Position numbers and translations under genes: made by a program
Notes under the pieces: model-generated
Told to the model about the DNA's origin: nothing
Databases searched by the model: none
The model's input: the letters and a program-made list of their open reading frames with translations, nothing else
Origin: JAHEJB01 sp041748175
Lineage (GTDB): Bacteria > Bacteroidota > Rhodothermia > Rhodothermales > Rubricoccaceae
NCBI GenBank assembly: GCA_041748175.1
Contig: JBGTDU010000139.1
Span: 1 to 28,758, forward strand
Reading direction: 5' to 3'
DNA length: 28,758 nucleotides
In this document: one piece after another, positions 26,641 through 28,758 of the stretch
Numbering within the stretch: the stretch's first letter is position 1
Layout of the letters: the number at the start of each line of letters is the position of its first letter

Positions 26641-27438
26641 GTGTACTTGGATGTCGAACATCCTGAAAGCCGAGTCATACTCGGTACCCGCGTCCACGCG
26701 TCGAATTACGCGGACGCGACCGAAGCTGTACTGCTCTGGGCGAAGGTGGGCGCGTCCAAGTACGTCTGTGCGACGGGCGCGCACGGGGTGATCGAGGCGC
26801 AGGATGACCCCGATTTCCAGCGCGTGCTGAATGAGGCCGATCTCAACGTGCCCGACGGCATGTCGCTCGTGAACGCGCTGAAAAGGCTTGGCGTCCAGGA
26901 AGCCTCCCGAGTTTATGGCCCCGACCTCACGTTGCATGTTTGTCGCGCGGCCGCCAGCGCTGGCATCCCCATCGCACTTTTCGGCTCCACCCCGGAGACG
27001 CTCGAACGGCTGCAGGAACGCCTTCCAGAAGTAGCGCCGGGCCTGAAAATCGCGTGCGCCATCTCGCCACCGTTCAGGCCATTGACGGCCGACGAGGACG
27101 AAGCACACGTCCGGCTAATCACCGAATCGGGTGCGCGCATTGTGTTTGTAGGGCTCGGCTGTCCGCGCCAGGAGCGTTGGTGCGCCGAGCACAAAGGCCG
27201 GATCCCAGCCGTGATGCTTGCCGTAGGTGCTGCCTTCGATTTTCACGCCGGGCTGCTTCGACAGTCGCCCCCGACTCTTCAGCGACTAGGCCTGGAATGG
27301 GCCTTCCGTCTCGCGATGGAACCTCAGCGTCTTTGGAAACGCTACGCTCGTATCGTCCCGCGCTTTATGTTCGGATTCGCCCGTCAAATGCGACAGGAAC
27401 GGAAAGAGAACCGAGACGCCGTAACTTCGGTGCAGTAA
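26641..27438 (+). CDS. WecG/TagA/CpsF family (GT26) glycosyltransferase
   Basis: A peripheral membrane glycosyltransferase that adds a sugar, in known members N-acetylmannosamine or its uronic acid, to a lipid-linked first sugar. The GTG at 26641 (VYLDVEHPESRVILG) is chosen because it starts 4 bases after the upstream stop and gives 265 residues, the family's usual size; ATGs at 26551 and 26569 would overlap the previous gene. GT26 motifs are TGAHGVIEAQDDPDF, NEADLNVPDGMSLV (catalytic-type Asp72), ALFGSTPETLE, GLGCPRQERW and VGAAFDFHAG. The C-terminal membrane-docking appendage LQRLGLEWAFRL, EPQRLWKRY is intact. The GC content rises again here (39 of 60 at 27121-27180). The exact donor sugar is not shown. 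Confidence 0.9.
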   Translation: MYLDVEHPESRVILGTRVHASNYADATEAVLLWAKVGASKYVCATGAHGVIEAQDDPDFQRVLNEADLNVPDGMSLVNALKRLGVQEASRVYGPDLTLHVCRAAASAGIPIALFGSTPETLERLQERLPEVAPGLKIACAISPPFRPLTADEDEAHVRLITESGARIVFVGLGCPRQERWCAEHKGRIPAVMLAVGAAFDFHAGLLRQSPPTLQRLGLEWAFRLAMEPQRLWKRYARIVPRFMFGFARQMRQERKENRDAVTSVQ

Positions 27439-27505
27439 TCGCCCCGGGCACTGACTATTCCCCTCGGGCCTCCCCGTCCCCCTACACAAACTTTCTTTCT
27501 GACCC

Positions 27506-28534
27506 ATGTCTCAGACTCGTGCACTTGTAACAGGCGCAGGTGGCTTCATCGGCCATCACCTCGTCAATTTTTTGAAGGAGAAGGGCTATTGGGTCCGCGG
27601 CGTCGACATCAAAGAACCTGAGTATGCCGCAACCGCTGCCGATGAATTTGAGCTGCTGGACCTCCGGCGCTGGGAGCCGTGCGTCCAGGCCGTTCGTGGT
27701 GTGGAGCACGTGTATGCCCTCGCCGCGGATATGGGCGGGATGGGATTCATCTCGAAGTACCACGCCGAGATCCTCCACAACAACATCCTCATCAACACGC
27801 ACACGATGGAGGCCGCCCGCCTCGAAGGCGTGAAGCGCTACCTCTACACATCCAGCGCGTGCGTCTACCCCGAGTTCCTCCAGACGGAGGCCGAAGTCAA
27901 GCCCCTGAGAGAGGAGGACGCATACCCCGCGCAGCCGCAGGACGCGTACGGTTGGGAGAAGCTCATCACCGAACAACTGGCCTACCACTACCGCAAGCAG
28001 TACGGCATGGAAACGCGAACTGTCCGCTTCCACAACGTGTACGGCGAACTCGGAACGTGGGAGGGAGGCCGCGAGAAAGCCCCTGCCGCGATGTGCCGCA
28101 AGGTGGCCATGGCCAAACTGACGGGCAACCCGGCCGTCGAGATTTGGGGCGACGGCGAACAGACGCGCTCGTTCATGCACGTCGACGACTGCCTGGAGGG
28201 TGTGTACCGCCTGATGATGAGCGATTGTTCAGAGCCGCTTAACCTCGGCCGCGACCGGATGGTGACCATCAACCAGCTCGCACATATCGCTGCGGAGGCC
28301 GCTGGAACGGCAATCGAGGAAGTCCACATAGACGGTCCGATGGGCGTTCGGGGCCGCAACTCCGACAACACGAAGTTGCGTGAAACGCTCGGCTGGGTGC
28401 CCCAGATTTCCCTCGAGGAGGGCCTGGCGCGGACGTACCCATGGATCGAGGCCCAGCTTCGGGCGAAGCTCGTCGCGGAAGGCGTCCTGGCGGGAGATGG
28501 TGCTTCTGAGGAACCCACGCTCAAGTCGGCTTAG
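27506..28534 (+). CDS. GDP-mannose 3,5-epimerase (extended SDR, NAD-dependent)
   Basis: Converts GDP-D-mannose to GDP-L-galactose, with GDP-L-gulose as a side product, using tightly bound NAD. The Rossmann motif TGAGGFIG is at 9-16. Diagnostic GME segments are dense: ADMGGMGFISKYH, TSSACVYPEF with acid/base Cys119, PAQPQDAYGWEK with Tyr148 and Lys152, RFHNVYGELGTWEGGREKAP with Lys191, EIWGDGEQTRSFMHVDDCLEG, and GPMGVRGRNSDNTKLRETLGW. Cys119 and Lys191 correspond to the two catalytic residues of the Arabidopsis enzyme (Cys145, Lys217), and both are kept. The 342-residue length fits the family. It starts 67 bases after the GT26 gene and is followed by a strong terminator. It probably supplies an L-hexose for the polysaccharide made by this locus. 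Confidence 0.93.
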   Translation: MSQTRALVTGAGGFIGHHLVNFLKEKGYWVRGVDIKEPEYAATAADEFELLDLRRWEPCVQAVRGVEHVYALAADMGGMGFISKYHAEILHNNILINTHTMEAARLEGVKRYLYTSSACVYPEFLQTEAEVKPLREEDAYPAQPQDAYGWEKLITEQLAYHYRKQYGMETRTVRFHNVYGELGTWEGGREKAPAAMCRKVAMAKLTGNPAVEIWGDGEQTRSFMHVDDCLEGVYRLMMSDCSEPLNLGRDRMVTINQLAHIAAEAAGTAIEEVHIDGPMGVRGRNSDNTKLRETLGWVPQISLEEGLARTYPWIEAQLRAKLVAEGVLAGDGASEEPTLKSA

Positions 28535-28560
28535 CCTACCAACTTCCTTCCGGTTTTTAG

Positions 28561-28592
28561 GGGCGGTCCGATCTCGGATCGCCCTTTATTTT
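28561..28592 (+). terminator. Rho-independent terminator after the GDP-mannose 3,5-epimerase gene
   Basis: GGGCGGTCCG (28561-28570) pairs with CGGATCGCCC (28575-28584) with one G-T wobble and the 4-base loop ATCT, followed by TTTATTTT (28585-28592). It is 26 bases after the epimerase stop and is the clearest intrinsic terminator in the window, closing the polysaccharide run. Confidence 0.85.
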
Positions 28593-28649
28593 GGCTTCCG
28601 GCAGGTGTCTCTCGACTATCGGAGACGATGCCGTAACATGTTGGTCACG

Positions 28650-28688
28650 CCGAACCGCTTCATATCGAGCATGGATTCAGCGGTTCGG
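28650..28688. promoter_or_regulatory. 10-bp perfect inverted repeat upstream of the last partial gene
   Basis: CCGAACCGCT (28650-28659) and AGCGGTTCGG (28679-28688) are exact reverse complements separated by 19 bases, ending 35 bases before the ATG at 28724. No T-run follows, so it reads more like an operator or a leader hairpin than a terminator. Nothing else is recognised between the terminator and this gene. Confidence 0.4.
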
Positions 28689-28723
28689 TCGTTGCAGGGC
28701 CGAAGGAATCGAAGCCATCCGTC

Positions 28724-28758
28724 ATGTCCACCATTCCTACCGTCTCTATTGGTCTGCC
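28724..28758 (+). CDS. Start of a probable GT2 glycosyltransferase (partial)
   Basis: ATG at 28724 opens MSTIPTVSIGLP, which runs off the right edge. Family 2 glycosyltransferases very often begin P-x-VSIGLPVYN, and the location just after a polysaccharide locus fits. Only 11 full codons are visible, so the call rests on this N-terminal resemblance and context. Confidence 0.45.
   Translation, partial: MSTIPTVSIGL

Overview
The window looks like a chromosomal segment from a high-GC member of the Bacteroidota/FCB group, most plausibly a Rhodothermota- or Balneolota-like marine lineage. Three things point there. Two secreted proteases end in the same FlgD-like C-terminal domain (PNPFNP ... GxxVATF/EVQFDASxLPSGVY ... 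LLxxK) that acts as a type IX secretion sorting signal. Start codons almost never have an AGGAGG-type ribosome binding site upstream. Most genes are about 60-68% GC. The species cannot be named from what is here. I see no tRNA, rRNA, CRISPR array or insertion sequence.

Layout. 1-132 is the tail of an unrecognised + strand gene. 282-5026 encodes a type IIA topoisomerase pair (A subunit, then B subunit; topoisomerase IV-like), with a small AT-richer DUF2513-type gene wedged between them. 5090-8179 holds a DMT/EamA transporter (-), a T9SS-sorted M14 zinc carboxypeptidase (+) and FxsA (-). 8442-10103 is a T9SS-sorted trypsin-like protease (+) with a hairpin terminator. 10296-16346 is a minus-strand run: three tandem SurA/PpiC-type periplasmic or lipoprotein peptidyl-prolyl isomerases, a MoxR AAA+ ATPase, and a cysteine-patterned lipoprotein. 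This run probably serves outer-membrane and secreted-protein folding.

16572-28534 is a plus-strand surface-polysaccharide region. An ECF sigma factor and its zinc-finger anti-sigma factor come first. Then follow a Wzc-like chain-length regulator/tyrosine kinase with an unusually long N-terminal tail, a minimal SLBB export protein, a single polypeptide joining a Wzx-type flippase to a GT4 glycosyltransferase, an O-antigen ligase/polymerase, a second GT4 enzyme, a WecG/TagA-type GT26 enzyme, and a GDP-mannose 3,5-epimerase. A rho-independent terminator closes this run, and the start of what is probably a GT2 glycosyltransferase lies at the right edge. Together these genes can supply a nucleotide sugar (GDP-L-galactose or GDP-L-gulose), build the repeat unit, flip it, polymerise it, and control length and export. 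No priming phosphoglycosyltransferase and no full Wza-type pore are in view.

The most unusual items are the flippase-glycosyltransferase fusion, the truncated export protein beside the extended Wzc-like kinase, the plant-type GDP-mannose 3,5-epimerase, and the DUF2513 gene inserted between the two topoisomerase subunits. No stretch of more than 300 bases lacks a gene.
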